Positions 1 to 8,322 of a stretch of 36,147 bases of DNA are shown piece by piece. The stretch is from a bacterium. Its GTDB lineage: Bacteria > Campylobacterota > Campylobacteria > Campylobacterales > Sulfurimonadaceae. The notes beneath the pieces were generated by a model. That model had not been told where the DNA came from and ran no database searches. It worked only from the letters and a program-made list of their open reading frames with translations. The DNA lies in contig JAHJJX010000034.1 of NCBI GenBank assembly GCA_018822665.1, positions 1 through 36,147 on the forward strand, written 5' to 3'. The position numbers were made by a program, and so were the translations under genes. Position 1 is the stretch's first letter. Each line of letters opens with the position of its first letter.

Positions 1-1037
1 AGTATTTTGGAGTTGTTTTTAAGATATAAGTTTTTATACCCGTGAGGGTTTTGTGATTGCCAGCGCCAACTGTCTTCGCACATCTGTTGTATCCCTCTTT
101 GTGCCTCCCAGCCTAAAATCTTTTTAGCATAGCTCGGGTCTGCAAAACATTTCGCTACATCGCCGTTGCGGCGGGGTGCAATTTTATAAGGTATTTTTTT
201 ACCCGAAGCCTGCTCAAACGCTTTTACCATATCTAAAACAGAATACCCGTTCCCCGTACCAAGATTTACCGTCATTACCTCTTGGATGTTATGGAGTTTT
301 TGCAGAGCTTTTACATGCCCGAGTGCAAGGTCAACGACATGAATATAGTCTCTTACTCCCGTACCGTCATGCGTGTCATAATCATCCCCGAATACACTTA
401 AAAATTCCCGCTTTTGTACTGCTGTTTGAGAAATAAAAGGCATTAAATTATTGGGTATGCCATTTGGGTCTTCACCGATAAGACCGGATTCATGTGCACC
501 TACGGGATTGAAATAGCGCAGTAAAACAATTTTCCATGTATTGTCCGAAACAAAGAGGTCACGTAAAATCTCTTCTATAAAAAGTTTACTTCTGCCATAA
601 GGATTTGTAGCCGATAAAGGAAAATTTTCTTGTATGGGAGTGGTGTGCGGGTCTCCGTATACGGTTGCCGAGGAGCTAAATACAATCTGTTTGCAATCAT
701 ATTCTTTCATCACTTCACAGAGCACTAAAGTTCCGTAAATATTGTTATCATAATAGCTTAGAGGTTCTTGCACCGATTCGCCAACAGCTTTGAGTCCTGC
801 AAAATGTATCACCGCTTCAATTTTGTAGTTGCTAAACACTTTTTGCAAATCTGATTTGCTTCGGATGTCGCCCTCTTGTAAGATGATTTTTTGATTGACA
901 ATTTTTTCAACCCTTGCGATGCTCTCTTTTGAAGAGTTTGAAAAATTATCAAAAACAACAACCTGATATCCCGCTTTTATAAGCTCTATACAGGTGTGTG
1001 AACCGATATATCCGGCTCCGCCAGTTACTAATATCAT
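1..1037 (-). CDS. galE: UDP-glucose 4-epimerase, 3' end off the window
   Basis: Interconverts UDP-glucose and UDP-galactose for surface polysaccharide precursors; cytoplasmic, NAD-dependent. Reading the minus strand from ATG at 1037 gives 345 open codons to the window edge with no stop. The N-terminus carries the Rossmann motif GGAGYIGSH, followed by VIHFAGLKAVGES, then SSSATVYG and the catalytic pair in NPYGRSK (YxxxK). The C-terminal part has GTGVRDYIHVVDLA and LGTGNGYSVL, typical of GalE. Family members are about 330-345 residues, so only the last few codons should be missing. The ribosome binding site AAGGA lies about 7 bases before the ATG. It is divergent from the PPIase gene. Close relatives (UDP-glucuronate or GalNAc epimerases) are possible, but the match to GalE is strong. 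Confidence 0.93.
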   Translation of the reverse strand, partial: MILVTGGAGYIGSHTCIELIKAGYQVVVFDNFSNSSKESIARVEKIVNQKIILQEGDIRSKSDLQKVFSNYKIEAVIHFAGLKAVGESVQEPLSYYDNNIYGTLVLCEVMKEYDCKQIVFSSSATVYGDPHTTPIQENFPLSATNPYGRSKLFIEEILRDLFVSDNTWKIVLLRYFNPVGAHESGLIGEDPNGIPNNLMPFISQTAVQKREFLSVFGDDYDTHDGTGVRDYIHVVDLALGHVKALQKLHNIQEVMTVNLGTGNGYSVLDMVKAFEQASGKKIPYKIAPRRNGDVAKCFADPSYAKKILGWEAQRGIQQMCEDSWRWQSQNPHGYKNLYLKNNSKI

Positions 1038-1054
1038 TTGAAGTTCCTTGATAC

Positions 1055-1071
1055 ATTATAAATATATTATA
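1055..1071 (-). promoter_or_regulatory. possible galE -10 elements
   Basis: Two copies of TATAAT are read on the minus strand at 1060-1055 and 1071-1066, 18 and 29 bases before the galE start. No convincing -35 box is visible, which is usual for Campylobacterota sigma-70 promoters. The 1038-1166 gap also holds GTACTTTTGTAC (4-bp arms) at 1087-1098 and a plus-strand TACAAT at 1140-1145 that could serve the PPIase gene. Confidence 0.3.
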
Positions 1072-1166
1072 ACTTTTAATAGGATTGTACTTTTGTACGT
1101 ATTCAATGCGGCTTAATATTTCTGGTGTAATTTATTTTGTACAATATTGGACAAGGATTACAGGGG

Positions 1167-2000
1167 ATGTGCGTGTCAAGATTGATAAAAAAAATACTAT
1201 TAGAGCCTTTTATACATTTTTTAATTTTGGGCGGCTTGTTATATATTTATTATGAAAGCGTCACTCAAATCGAAGGTGACAAAAAAGAGCTGATAACAAT
1301 TTCTAATTATGAAATTCTTCAGATGAAAGCTGAATATAAAAAACGGTGGAACAAAGAGATGAGTGATACTGCACTTGAGAGTTTGATTCAAAAAAAATAT
1401 TATGAAAAAATATTGCTCCGTGAAGCTTTTGCCCTTGGCCTTGAAAAAAAAGATAAGCAAATAAGCGACAGACTTCTTGAGCAGATGCAGTTTATTTTGG
1501 CAAATGCGTCTGCCTCTCATGAGCCAAGCGAAGAGGAGCTTCATAGCTATTATCTAAAGAATATAAGAGATTATTCAGAACTTCAAACCATCTCATTTGC
1601 ACATATTTATTTTGAAAATGCAGAGGCACAAGAGTTTGAAGAGGTTCTTGGATTGTTAAAAATCGCAGATGTCAAGGCTCAAAACGCAAAGAAATTTGGA
1701 GATAGTTTTTCTGCTTCAAACAGCATTAATAACTTAGATTTTGAAAGTGTTGCAAAAATATTCGGAAAATATTTTGCATCCAAAGTATTTCAACTCAAAC
1801 AAGGGAGATGGCATGGACCTTTGTATTCTCAATCCGGTTTGCATCTGGTGTATATTACAGATAAAAACACCTCCAATCCATACGAGTTTGATGAAGTCCA
1901 GGAGAGAGTGTATTTGGATTATATAAACACGGATAAAAAAAACAAATTTGAAAATGCATATAAAAAAATAGCTGCGCAATACAATTTGAGAGTAGAATAA
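1167..2000 (+). CDS. membrane-anchored parvulin-type peptidyl-prolyl isomerase
   Basis: Probable periplasmic cis-trans prolyl isomerase (PpiC/SurA type). After a short basic N-terminus there is one hydrophobic segment (about residues 10-28 from ATG 1167), then a charged helical region and a rotamase-like segment in the C-terminal half with LQTISFAHIYF, then VFQLKQGRWHGPLYSQSG and LHLVYI, the usual strand-loop pattern of the PPIC domain. An in-frame TTG at 1137 is possible, but ATG 1167 has AAGGA upstream and places the membrane anchor at the N-terminus; GTG 1173 is a third option. The HupE/UreJ gene follows after 2 bases, so the two are probably cotranscribed, and the isomerase may help fold the partner's extracytoplasmic domain (inference). 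Family call firm, substrate unknown. Confidence 0.75.
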   Translation: MCVSRLIKKILLEPFIHFLILGGLLYIYYESVTQIEGDKKELITISNYEILQMKAEYKKRWNKEMSDTALESLIQKKYYEKILLREAFALGLEKKDKQISDRLLEQMQFILANASASHEPSEEELHSYYLKNIRDYSELQTISFAHIYFENAEAQEFEEVLGLLKIADVKAQNAKKFGDSFSASNSINNLDFESVAKIFGKYFASKVFQLKQGRWHGPLYSQSGLHLVYITDKNTSNPYEFDEVQERVYLDYINTDKKNKFENAYKKIAAQYNLRVE

Positions 2001-2002
2001 AA

Positions 2003-2977
2003 GTGTTACATTTTAGAATATTTGTCTTCTTGTTTTTTTGTGTACTTTCATTATCGGCACATCAATCAGGTCTTTCTTATGTAGAGATACAAGAGGATGA
2101 GAATAAAAATATTGATGTTATCTATAAAAAACCGATTGAAGATTCTAAAGCAAAAGATATCTTTATTAACTTTGGAACACATTGTATGAAAGTTGAAGTT
2201 GCAGCAACTGCAATTGCAGATGGCTTTGTAACTGAAAAATTTTCACTTTGGTGTGGTGAAGATGGACTGAAAAACTCCCGTATCTGGGTTGAAGGTTTGG
2301 TTTCATCCGACAGAGGAGTTTTGATTCGATATGCAAATGATTCCCTTGTGGAAAAAGCACTTCTTTTGTCGAGTACTCCCTTTATGCGCATAAGTCATAC
2401 AGATTCAAAGTATAAAGTTTTTGCAGATTATGTTAAACTCGGAATCATTCATATTTTAATGGGGTTTGACCACCTTTTGTTTGTATTGTCTTTGATTTTA
2501 TTGGTAAAAAATTTAAAAATACTTCTCTATACTATTACTGCGTTTACCCTTTCGCATTCCATTACTTTGGCTGTGGGCATATTTGGTTTTGTAAACATAG
2601 CACCGTTGTACATTGAAGCGATGATTGCTCTAAGTATCGTATTTTTGGCAAGAGAGCTTCTTGTCGGCGCAAGTGATTCATTTACAAAAAGAAAATTGGG
2701 ATTCGTTTCCTTTGTTTTTGGTTTGTTGCACGGCTTTGGTTTTTCCGGTGTCTTATCAAACATAGGCTTGCCGCAGAATGAAATTCCCCTCTCCCTGTTT
2801 TCATTTAACGTCGGTATTGAAATCGGTCAATTGATTTTTATTATTTTTGTAGGAATCTTATTTTATTTGCAAAAACGATTCGCCTCCAATATTATCGACA
2901 AAAACAGCAAAATCATCCCCTATAGCATTGGCACTCTATCTGCATTTTGGCTGATAGAGAGGCTTGTGTCTTTTTAG
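2003..2977 (+). CDS. HupE/UreJ family membrane protein
   Basis: A 324-residue protein with a signal peptide (about residues 1-19, ending near SLSAHQSG), an extracytoplasmic domain to about residue 145, and a C-terminal bundle of about six or seven membrane segments. The membrane part has the HupE/UreJ histidine motif HILMGFDHLLFVLSL, then LSHSITLAVG and GLLHGFGFSG, whose histidines are thought to bind nickel or cobalt in the family. It starts with GTG two bases after the PPIase stop. No hydrogenase or urease gene lies nearby, so a role in metal uptake for a distant enzyme, or an unrelated transport role, is inference. This two-domain architecture is the HupE_UreJ_2 type rather than short HupE. 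Confidence 0.8.
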   Translation: MLHFRIFVFLFFCVLSLSAHQSGLSYVEIQEDENKNIDVIYKKPIEDSKAKDIFINFGTHCMKVEVAATAIADGFVTEKFSLWCGEDGLKNSRIWVEGLVSSDRGVLIRYANDSLVEKALLLSSTPFMRISHTDSKYKVFADYVKLGIIHILMGFDHLLFVLSLILLVKNLKILLYTITAFTLSHSITLAVGIFGFVNIAPLYIEAMIALSIVFLARELLVGASDSFTKRKLGFVSFVFGLLHGFGFSGVLSNIGLPQNEIPLSLFSFNVGIEIGQLIFIIFVGILFYLQKRFASNIIDKNSKIIPYSIGTLSAFWLIERLVSF

Positions 2978-2987
2978 TTTCAACCGC

Positions 2988-3021
2988 TATAATCAAAGTG
3001 ACATCTTAAAAAAGATACAAT
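2988..3021 (+). promoter_or_regulatory. possible maeB promoter(s)
   Basis: In the 74-base gap before the malic enzyme gene there are TATAAT at 2988-2993 and TACAAT at 3016-3021. Neither has a clear -35 box. The second would start transcription near 3028, leaving a short leader with GAGG about 10 bases before the ATG. Confidence 0.35.
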
Positions 3022-3051
3022 CACGAAAAAATTATTGAGGGATGAAAACCA

Positions 3052-4317
3052 ATGGCGAAGATATCAGTAACAGACCAAGAAGCACTCGATTATCATGAAT
3101 TTCCACAACCGGGAAAGATTTCAGTTGAAACGACAAAGCTTGTAAAAACACAAAAAGATTTGAGTCTTGCTTATACGCCCGGCGTTGCTGTTCCTTGTTT
3201 GGCGATAGAGAAAAATCCCGAAGATGCTTACAGATATACGGCAAAAAGCAACTTGGTTGCTGTTATTTCAAACGGGACGGCAGTTTTAGGTTTGGGAAAT
3301 ATCGGCGCGCTTGCTTCAAAGCCTGTTATGGAAGGGAAGGGGGTTTTGTTTAAAAGCTTTTCTGGACTTGACAGTTTTGACATCGAAGTGGATACGGAGA
3401 GTATAGACAGATTTTGCAGTGTTGTCTCTGCAATCGCTCCGACTTTTGGCGGGATTAATTTAGAAGACATAAAAGCTCCGGAGTGTTTTGAGATAGAAAG
3501 ACGACTCGTAGAAGAGCTTAATATTCCCGTTATGCATGATGACCAGCATGGAACGGCGGTTATCTCCGCGGCAGGAATTATTAACGCCTGTAAAATTACA
3601 CACAGAAAAATAGAGAACCTCAAAATAGTGGTAGTCGGTGCAGGAGCCGCTGCCATCTCTTGCGCGAGGCTGTATCGTCATCTTGGTGTCAAAACTATAT
3701 ATATGTTGGACTCCAAGGGTGTGATTCATAGCGGCAGAAGCGATTTAAATGACTTTAAGAGAGAATTCTGCGCCGTGAAATATATGACGCATTCAGAAGT
3801 TTTTGTGGGTGCGGATGTTGTTGTTGGTCTTTCGAGTCCCGGTTCTTTTTGTATTGCAGACATAAAGCTTATGGCAGAAAATCCTATTATTTTTACTTTG
3901 GCAAATCCTACACCGGAAATTTTTCCAAATGATGTAAGAGAAGCAAGACCCGATGCAATCATAGCAACCGGAAGAAGCGATTTTGACAATCAGGTGAATA
4001 ACGTTTTAGGTTTTCCTTTTATTTTTAGGGGTGCAATGGATGTTCGTGCCAAAAAGATAAACATAGAGATGAAAGTCGCAGCGGCCAAGGCTTTGGCAGA
4101 ATTGGCAAAAAAAGAGGTTCCTGAATATTTAAATGAACTTTACGGCAAAAAAATCAAGTTTGGAAAAGATTATATTATTCCAAAGCCTTTTGACAAAAGA
4201 CTTGTCGTTGAAATTTCAAGTGCAGTGGCACTTGCGGCCATAGAGAGCGGCTCGTCCGATAAAAAAGATTTTGATATAGATGCCTATAAAGAAGAGTTGA
4301 AAAAAAGAATTAAATAA
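3052..4317 (+). CDS. maeB: NAD(P)-dependent malic enzyme
   Basis: Oxidatively decarboxylates malate to pyruvate and CO2, linking the (reductive) TCA cycle to pyruvate. The 421 residues match the short bacterial malic enzymes without the phosphotransacetylase extension. Motifs in order: LAYTPGVAVPC with the catalytic tyrosine, SNLVAVISNGTAVLGLGNIG, EDIKAPECFEIE and VMHDDQHGTAVI with metal-binding acids, the Rossmann segment IVVVGAGAAAISCARL, and FTLANPTPEIFP. ATG 3052 has GAGG upstream. The stop overlaps the convergent GGDEF/EAL stop by 8 bases, so the two transcripts must overlap. The gene looks intact; cofactor preference cannot be decided here. Confidence 0.93.
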   Translation: MAKISVTDQEALDYHEFPQPGKISVETTKLVKTQKDLSLAYTPGVAVPCLAIEKNPEDAYRYTAKSNLVAVISNGTAVLGLGNIGALASKPVMEGKGVLFKSFSGLDSFDIEVDTESIDRFCSVVSAIAPTFGGINLEDIKAPECFEIERRLVEELNIPVMHDDQHGTAVISAAGIINACKITHRKIENLKIVVVGAGAAAISCARLYRHLGVKTIYMLDSKGVIHSGRSDLNDFKREFCAVKYMTHSEVFVGADVVVGLSSPGSFCIADIKLMAENPIIFTLANPTPEIFPNDVREARPDAIIATGRSDFDNQVNNVLGFPFIFRGAMDVRAKKINIEMKVAAAKALAELAKKEVPEYLNELYGKKIKFGKDYIIPKPFDKRLVVEISSAVALAAIESGSSDKKDFDIDAYKEELKKRIK

Positions 4318-6397
4318 TTATTTCATCACTCTCTAGCGGTTTTTCAAGAGGTTTTCCGCAATAATATCCTTGCCCATACTCGACGCCAAGCTCTCTTAAG
4401 AGCAAGGCTGTTTCTTTTGTTTCAACAAATTCTGCAATGCTTTGCATCCCCATGCCTTGAGAAAATTGGTACATGCTTGTGAGCATGTGGAGTTTTCTCT
4501 CATTCGTCGTGATTTCATTTACAATAGAACCGTCAATTTTCACCATATCAACATTTAAATCTGAAAAATATGAAAAATTTGAATATCCCGAACCAAAATC
4601 ATCTATAAGAATTTTACAGCCAAATTTTTTAACCTCTTCTATAAAGTTTTGCACTTTAGATATATTTTGCAAGTTCTCCGATTCAAGCAGTTCTATGTCA
4701 AGTCTGGATGAGGTCGGTGCATTGTCTTTGAGTTTTTTAAGGAGCATATTGACTATTTCTTCATCTAAAATATCAATCATAGACATGTTGATGGAAAATC
4801 TAAGAGAAGGGTGCTCTTTTAACTCTTTGAGAACTTTCTCCACCATAATTGTGGTTATTTCACGGTAATACGGAGTTTTTTTGGATGTTTCCAAAAATTT
4901 ATAGGGTGCTAAAAAAGTTCCGTCTTGAAGTTTGAGACGAACAAGTGCTTCATATTTTTCAATTTTCAATGTTTGAAGATTGATTATTGGCTGGTAAAAA
5001 GGGACTATTCTGTCATTTGCTATGGCATTTTTGATTTTTTCTACGGTATCGAGATTTTCTTGAACGCTTTTTTTAAGATTTAAGCTCTCTTTGTACTCTA
5101 AAAATCTTTTTGCATGGTCTTTTTTTAAGAGTTTAAGCGCTAAATCTGCATTTTCCAAGATAGGAAAAGTGTTATTGCTCACAACACTTACCAAGAGATG
5201 AAGTTCTAGCGTTTGAATCATAAAATCTTTTTGTGATATTTCTTCGATGAGCGAATGTGCAAAGCTTAAGACTTTTTGTCTTGGTGTATCATGAAATAAA
5301 ATCCCAAATTCATCTCCGCCCAAACGGTAAGCCTTGGCATGTCGAACATGCATCACTTTGGCGCTTATAAGATTTGCAAGTTCCTGAAGCAGTCTATTGC
5401 CGATGCCATTTCCGTAGATATCATTGATATGCTTAAACCCATCGATGTTAATAACGAGGATATAAGGGTCGCCAAGAGATTTCAACTCCGTTTCAAGAGC
5501 GTTTCTATTTCCAAGGTTTGTCAAAATATCATATTTGAGCGAGTATTCAAGCGATTCTTTTGTTTTGAGTAAATTTTTGTTTTCTTTTATATATTTTAAA
5601 AACAGGGTCACTATAATCAAAAGTGCAAAAATGAAGACACTAAAAAGAATGGACGCAAAAATATCAAGTGCTTTAAAATCATTTATGGAAATATAAGAGA
5701 AAGTTTTTCTTGTATGGTGTATGGTCATACGAATATCGTTATTAAGCACTTTTTTTGTGATAGTAACAAATAAGGGGTATTTTTGTGTGAGATAGTCGGA
5801 ATGGTTGTTGAAATTATGTATAAATTTTTTTGTTTCGTTATTGTTGGATGTTAGGTCGAGTAAAAAACTACTTTTTTGCAAATAGTCCAAGTCTTGCATT
5901 CTCTTAGCATCATGAAACTGCTTAAGAATCTGGTTCGCTTTGATATAAATATCTTTATCCTCTTTTTGCAAGAAAGAAGCATTGTCCACATGCCTTGTCA
6001 AAAAAACAATAGAGTTTTTTATTTCAGCATTGAGCATAAGGTAGTTTTCTATATCTTGCAAGTACGCTGTGAGCATTTGTTCTAATTGCATGAGTTCATT
6101 TTTTATTTGTGCGTATGAATCATCTTTTAAAATATTTGAGTTTTGTAAATGATTGAACTCCAAGGTGAAGGAGTTGATTGTATCGGCAATCTCATCTTGA
6201 TTATGATAAGCATAAACAGAACTTTGCAAAATTAAGTAAGTTAAGCGGTTTTGAGTATTTTCGAGTTTATTTATCGAAAGCAGGAATTCTCTGTGGTTTT
6301 GGCTGAATTCTCTTTGTATGAAATAAAAGTAGACGATAGCCACCGATGAAGTTATGCCGACAATCAATACAAAAGAGAGTAAGCGGCCTAATTTCAT
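4310..6397 (-). CDS. membrane GGDEF/EAL cyclic-di-GMP protein
   Basis: Likely makes and/or degrades cyclic di-GMP. The N-terminus has one membrane segment (about residues 5-27), a periplasmic helical sensor region to about 250, a second membrane segment near 250-275, a GGDEF domain (YRLGGDEFGILF near residue 360) and an EAL domain (YEALVRL near 484, SINMS, IDDFGSGYSNF near 599, VKIDGS, IAEFVET and GQGYYCGKPL). The active-site signatures of both domains look intact. The ATG overlaps the cytochrome c peroxidase stop by 4 bases, implying coupled translation, so the periplasmic sensor may respond to the respiratory or peroxide state (inference). A copy of the CCACATGCC motif lies in the sensor region. 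Confidence 0.92.
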   Translation of the reverse strand: MKLGRLLSFVLIVGITSSVAIVYFYFIQREFSQNHREFLLSINKLENTQNRLTYLILQSSVYAYHNQDEIADTINSFTLEFNHLQNSNILKDDSYAQIKNELMQLEQMLTAYLQDIENYLMLNAEIKNSIVFLTRHVDNASFLQKEDKDIYIKANQILKQFHDAKRMQDLDYLQKSSFLLDLTSNNNETKKFIHNFNNHSDYLTQKYPLFVTITKKVLNNDIRMTIHHTRKTFSYISINDFKALDIFASILFSVFIFALLIIVTLFLKYIKENKNLLKTKESLEYSLKYDILTNLGNRNALETELKSLGDPYILVINIDGFKHINDIYGNGIGNRLLQELANLISAKVMHVRHAKAYRLGGDEFGILFHDTPRQKVLSFAHSLIEEISQKDFMIQTLELHLLVSVVSNNTFPILENADLALKLLKKDHAKRFLEYKESLNLKKSVQENLDTVEKIKNAIANDRIVPFYQPIINLQTLKIEKYEALVRLKLQDGTFLAPYKFLETSKKTPYYREITTIMVEKVLKELKEHPSLRFSINMSMIDILDEEIVNMLLKKLKDNAPTSSRLDIELLESENLQNISKVQNFIEEVKKFGCKILIDDFGSGYSNFSYFSDLNVDMVKIDGSIVNEITTNERKLHMLTSMYQFSQGMGMQSIAEFVETKETALLLRELGVEYGQGYYCGKPLEKPLESDEIII
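5985..5994 (+). repeat. CCACATGCC motif copy 1
   Basis: TCCACATGCC, 10 of the 11 bases of the recurring motif, inside the GGDEF/EAL gene, where the coding strand reads R-H-V-D. Confidence 0.75.
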
Positions 6398-7320
6398 TTC
6401 TCATCCAATATTTTTGGTTTTTCACCTGTGAGCGTATCTAAAAATAAAATAAGAAGTTCGGTTTCTTTTTCTGTGAGTTCCATCCCAAGATTATGCTGGG
6501 ACATGCTTTTTAAGGCTTGTTTCAATGTTTTAGCACTGCCGTCGTGAAAGTAAGGCGCGGTGAGTGCTATATTTCTAAGAGTTGGAACTTTAAAGACGTT
6601 TTTATGCATAGGATTTTTTGTTATTTCACTTCTGTCTGGATAATTATTTGTTGATTTGTATTCTAAAAATGTGCCGATTTTTTGAAAGGAATTCCCTCCG
6701 ATATTTATGCCGTTGTGGCACGTTACGCAACCGTATTGTTTGAAAATTACATATCCTTCAAGTTCTTCTTTGCTTAATTGTATTTCATTGCGTAAAAATT
6801 TGTCAAATTTTGCATTTGGGGTTGTCAAGGCATTTTCAAACTCCACGATTGCCTCCAAAACCAAAGGATACGTAATATGTGAAGAGCCGTAAATATCTTT
6901 AAACTTTTTCATATAATGCAGGGAAGTGTTCATTCTTTTTTCTATCGTCGCAGCATCCATGTTGTGTTCAACAGGATTTTTCATCGGTCCGTCTGCTTGT
7001 TCGAGCAGATTGTCGGCTCTGCCGTTCCAAAATTGTTTAAAGTTATATTTTGCATTGAAGACTGTCGGAGATTGGATATTTCCTTTTTTGTTTGCAAAAC
7101 CCGTGGAAACTATTTTTTTATCGGCACCGCCGGAAAAAACATCATGACAGCTCACGCAAGCAGTTGAGTTGTCCTTGGAAAGAATGGTGTCAAAAAACAG
7201 CTCTTTACCAAGTTTTGCTTTGTCGATATTCACATCATTTTTCAGCGGAATAGGAGAAATCGGCTCATTTGCAAAAGAAGTTACGGCAATAAAAATAAAG
7301 ATTAAAAAGGCTTTATGCAT
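6394..7320 (-). CDS. di-haem cytochrome c peroxidase
   Basis: Periplasmic enzyme of the CcpA/MauG family, reducing hydrogen peroxide with electrons from cytochromes. The 308 residues start with a signal peptide (about residues 1-17). Two c-type haem sites are visible: CVSCH at residues 55-59 and CVTCH near 198-202. Between them are FWNGRADNL and GPMKNPVEHNM, the latter with the conserved glutamate of bacterial peroxidases. The C-terminal TAPYFHDGSAKTL is also typical. It lies 18 bases after the mqnA stop and overlaps the next gene by 4 bases, suggesting one minus-strand operon. The ribosome binding site before ATG 7320 is poor. Both haem sites are intact, and a standard peroxidase is more likely than a MauG-like modifying enzyme. 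Confidence 0.92.
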   Translation of the reverse strand: MHKAFLIFIFIAVTSFANEPISPIPLKNDVNIDKAKLGKELFFDTILSKDNSTACVSCHDVFSGGADKKIVSTGFANKKGNIQSPTVFNAKYNFKQFWNGRADNLLEQADGPMKNPVEHNMDAATIEKRMNTSLHYMKKFKDIYGSSHITYPLVLEAIVEFENALTTPNAKFDKFLRNEIQLSKEELEGYVIFKQYGCVTCHNGINIGGNSFQKIGTFLEYKSTNNYPDRSEITKNPMHKNVFKVPTLRNIALTAPYFHDGSAKTLKQALKSMSQHNLGMELTEKETELLILFLDTLTGEKPKILDEK

Positions 7321-7338
7321 TTAAAGATTCTAACATAT

Positions 7339-7992
7339 TTAACTTAAAGATTTTGCTTTATTGTAAAACTTTTTGAGTCCGAGTTTAGCTTTTGTATCTA
7401 AATCGTAAGAGATATATTCTAAATAATGAAGTATTTGAGATTTGGAAATATGAGTTCTCCGAGATGCCTTCTCCAGCAGGTATTGCGGAATGTTAACTTT
7501 TCGTTTTAAAAAGTTTTTTTGAATATTTTTGTATGTATTTTTATCTTTGTGATAGCAAAGCAGGGCAAAAACAAAAGGTGTTTTGTATTGCGTATTCCAC
7601 TCTTTTGCCAGGTCGGTATGAGGTTTGTTTTCAAGGTAATACCGCAAAGCTTTATCTCCGATGAGAACTTCACCCTTTACTTTTAAAATACGGGCTAAAA
7701 CATTGGAAGTTTCAGATTCTTTATCGCTTACATCCTCGGCATGTGGAATAACCAAAACACTTTGTACCTCTTTTTTCGCAATGATTCCCAAGTCCACATG
7801 CCGATGGTTTTTCGCACGTATGCTTGAGATAAAAGCGGCATCGACTCTGCGGGCTAAAAACTTTTTATTGATAGTTGAGGGAACGCCTTTGTTGTAGTTC
7901 AGGCCCATCTTTTGTTGATTGCTTTTTGTGAAGCGTTTCATAAACACATGAAACGGCAGGAGATTAAGATACTCTATTTTTCCAAATACCAA
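7339..7992 (-). CDS. mqnA: chorismate dehydratase of the futalosine menaquinone pathway
   Basis: MqnA removes water from chorismate to give 3-enolpyruvyl-benzoate, the first committed step of the futalosine route to menaquinone, the respiratory quinone of Campylobacterota. Features are VFGKIEYLNLLPFHVF at the N-terminus, VPSTINKKFLARRVDAAFIS, and DLAKEWNTQYKTPFVFA around the substrate pocket. An upstream TTG at 8004 is in frame, but GGAG at 8002-7999 sits 6 bases before TTG 7992, and starting there puts the family's GKI-YLN-LPF motif at the very N-terminus, so 7992 is preferred (217 residues). The gene is shorter than many MqnA proteins (about 260-280), mainly from tighter loops. It is divergent from moaD. 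Two motif copies lie inside. Confidence 0.85.
   Translation of the reverse strand: MVFGKIEYLNLLPFHVFMKRFTKSNQQKMGLNYNKGVPSTINKKFLARRVDAAFISSIRAKNHRHVDLGIIAKKEVQSVLVIPHAEDVSDKESETSNVLARILKVKGEVLIGDKALRYYLENKPHTDLAKEWNTQYKTPFVFALLCYHKDKNTYKNIQKNFLKRKVNIPQYLLEKASRRTHISKSQILHYLEYISYDLDTKAKLGLKKFYNKAKSLS
7738..7748 (-). repeat. TTCCACATGCC motif copy 2
   Basis: A full 11-base copy on the minus strand inside mqnA (coding strand reads I-P-H-A). It forms an inverted pair, 10 matching bases, with the copy at 7793-7802. Confidence 0.8.
7793..7802 (+). repeat. CCACATGCC motif copy 3
   Basis: TCCACATGCC inside mqnA, opposite in orientation to copy 2 and read by the gene as R-H-V-D, a different codon phase from copy 2. 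Confidence 0.75.
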
Positions 7993-8020
7993 GCGCAGCT
8001 CCAAAAAATTAATAACTGGA

Positions 8021-8026
8021 ATTATA
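8021..8026 (-). promoter_or_regulatory. probable mqnA -10 box
   Basis: TATAAT on the minus strand, 29 bases before the preferred mqnA start, giving a leader of about 20 bases with GGAG inside it. No clear -35. It is divergent from the moaD promoter about 35 bases away. Confidence 0.4.
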
Positions 8027-8055
8027 CTGCTCTTAACTTATAAAAAAGATGAGTT

Positions 8056-8064
8056 TGATATAAT
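8056..8064 (+). promoter_or_regulatory. probable moaD extended -10
   Basis: TGATATAAT is an extended -10 element (TGn before TATAAT, which is at 8059-8064). It is followed by an AGGAG ribosome binding site at 8087-8091 and the TTG start at 8098. Confidence 0.5.
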
Positions 8065-8097
8065 CACCCAAGCAAATATATTATCGAGGAGTTCCTT

Positions 8098-8319
8098 TTG
8101 GTAAAAGTAGAATTTTTGGGTCCGATACAAAAAGAACCATTAGAATTAGAAATCAGAAATTTAAATGAGTTGGCAAATATATTAAGAGAGGACGCGCAGA
8201 TGCAAGAATGGCTTGAGAATTCTGCTGTTGCAGTGAATGACACGCTTGTAAGCTCCCTTGACGTAGATTTAAAAGATGGCGACAGAGTCTCTTTGTTACC
8301 GCCTGTTTGCGGAGGATGA
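8098..8319 (+). CDS. moaD: molybdopterin synthase small subunit
   Basis: MoaD is the ubiquitin-like sulfur carrier of molybdopterin synthase; its C-terminal Gly-Gly is thiocarboxylated and gives sulfur to precursor Z. The 73-residue product has VKVEFLGPI at the N-terminus, AVNDTLV and DGDRVSLLPPVCGG at the end, with the required terminal GG. The TTG start at 8098 is supported by AGGAG 6 bases upstream. moaE follows 3 bases after the stop and moeA overlaps moaE, so this is a three-gene molybdenum cofactor operon. The product would serve enzymes such as periplasmic nitrate reductase or formate dehydrogenase, none of which is in this window. Confidence 0.93.
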   Translation: MVKVEFLGPIQKEPLELEIRNLNELANILREDAQMQEWLENSAVAVNDTLVSSLDVDLKDGDRVSLLPPVCGG

Positions 8320-8322
8320 TAC

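Noticed and set aside
176-436. Plus-strand open frame of 86 codons
   Set aside because: It is antisense to galE, whose conserved motifs are clear in the other strand.
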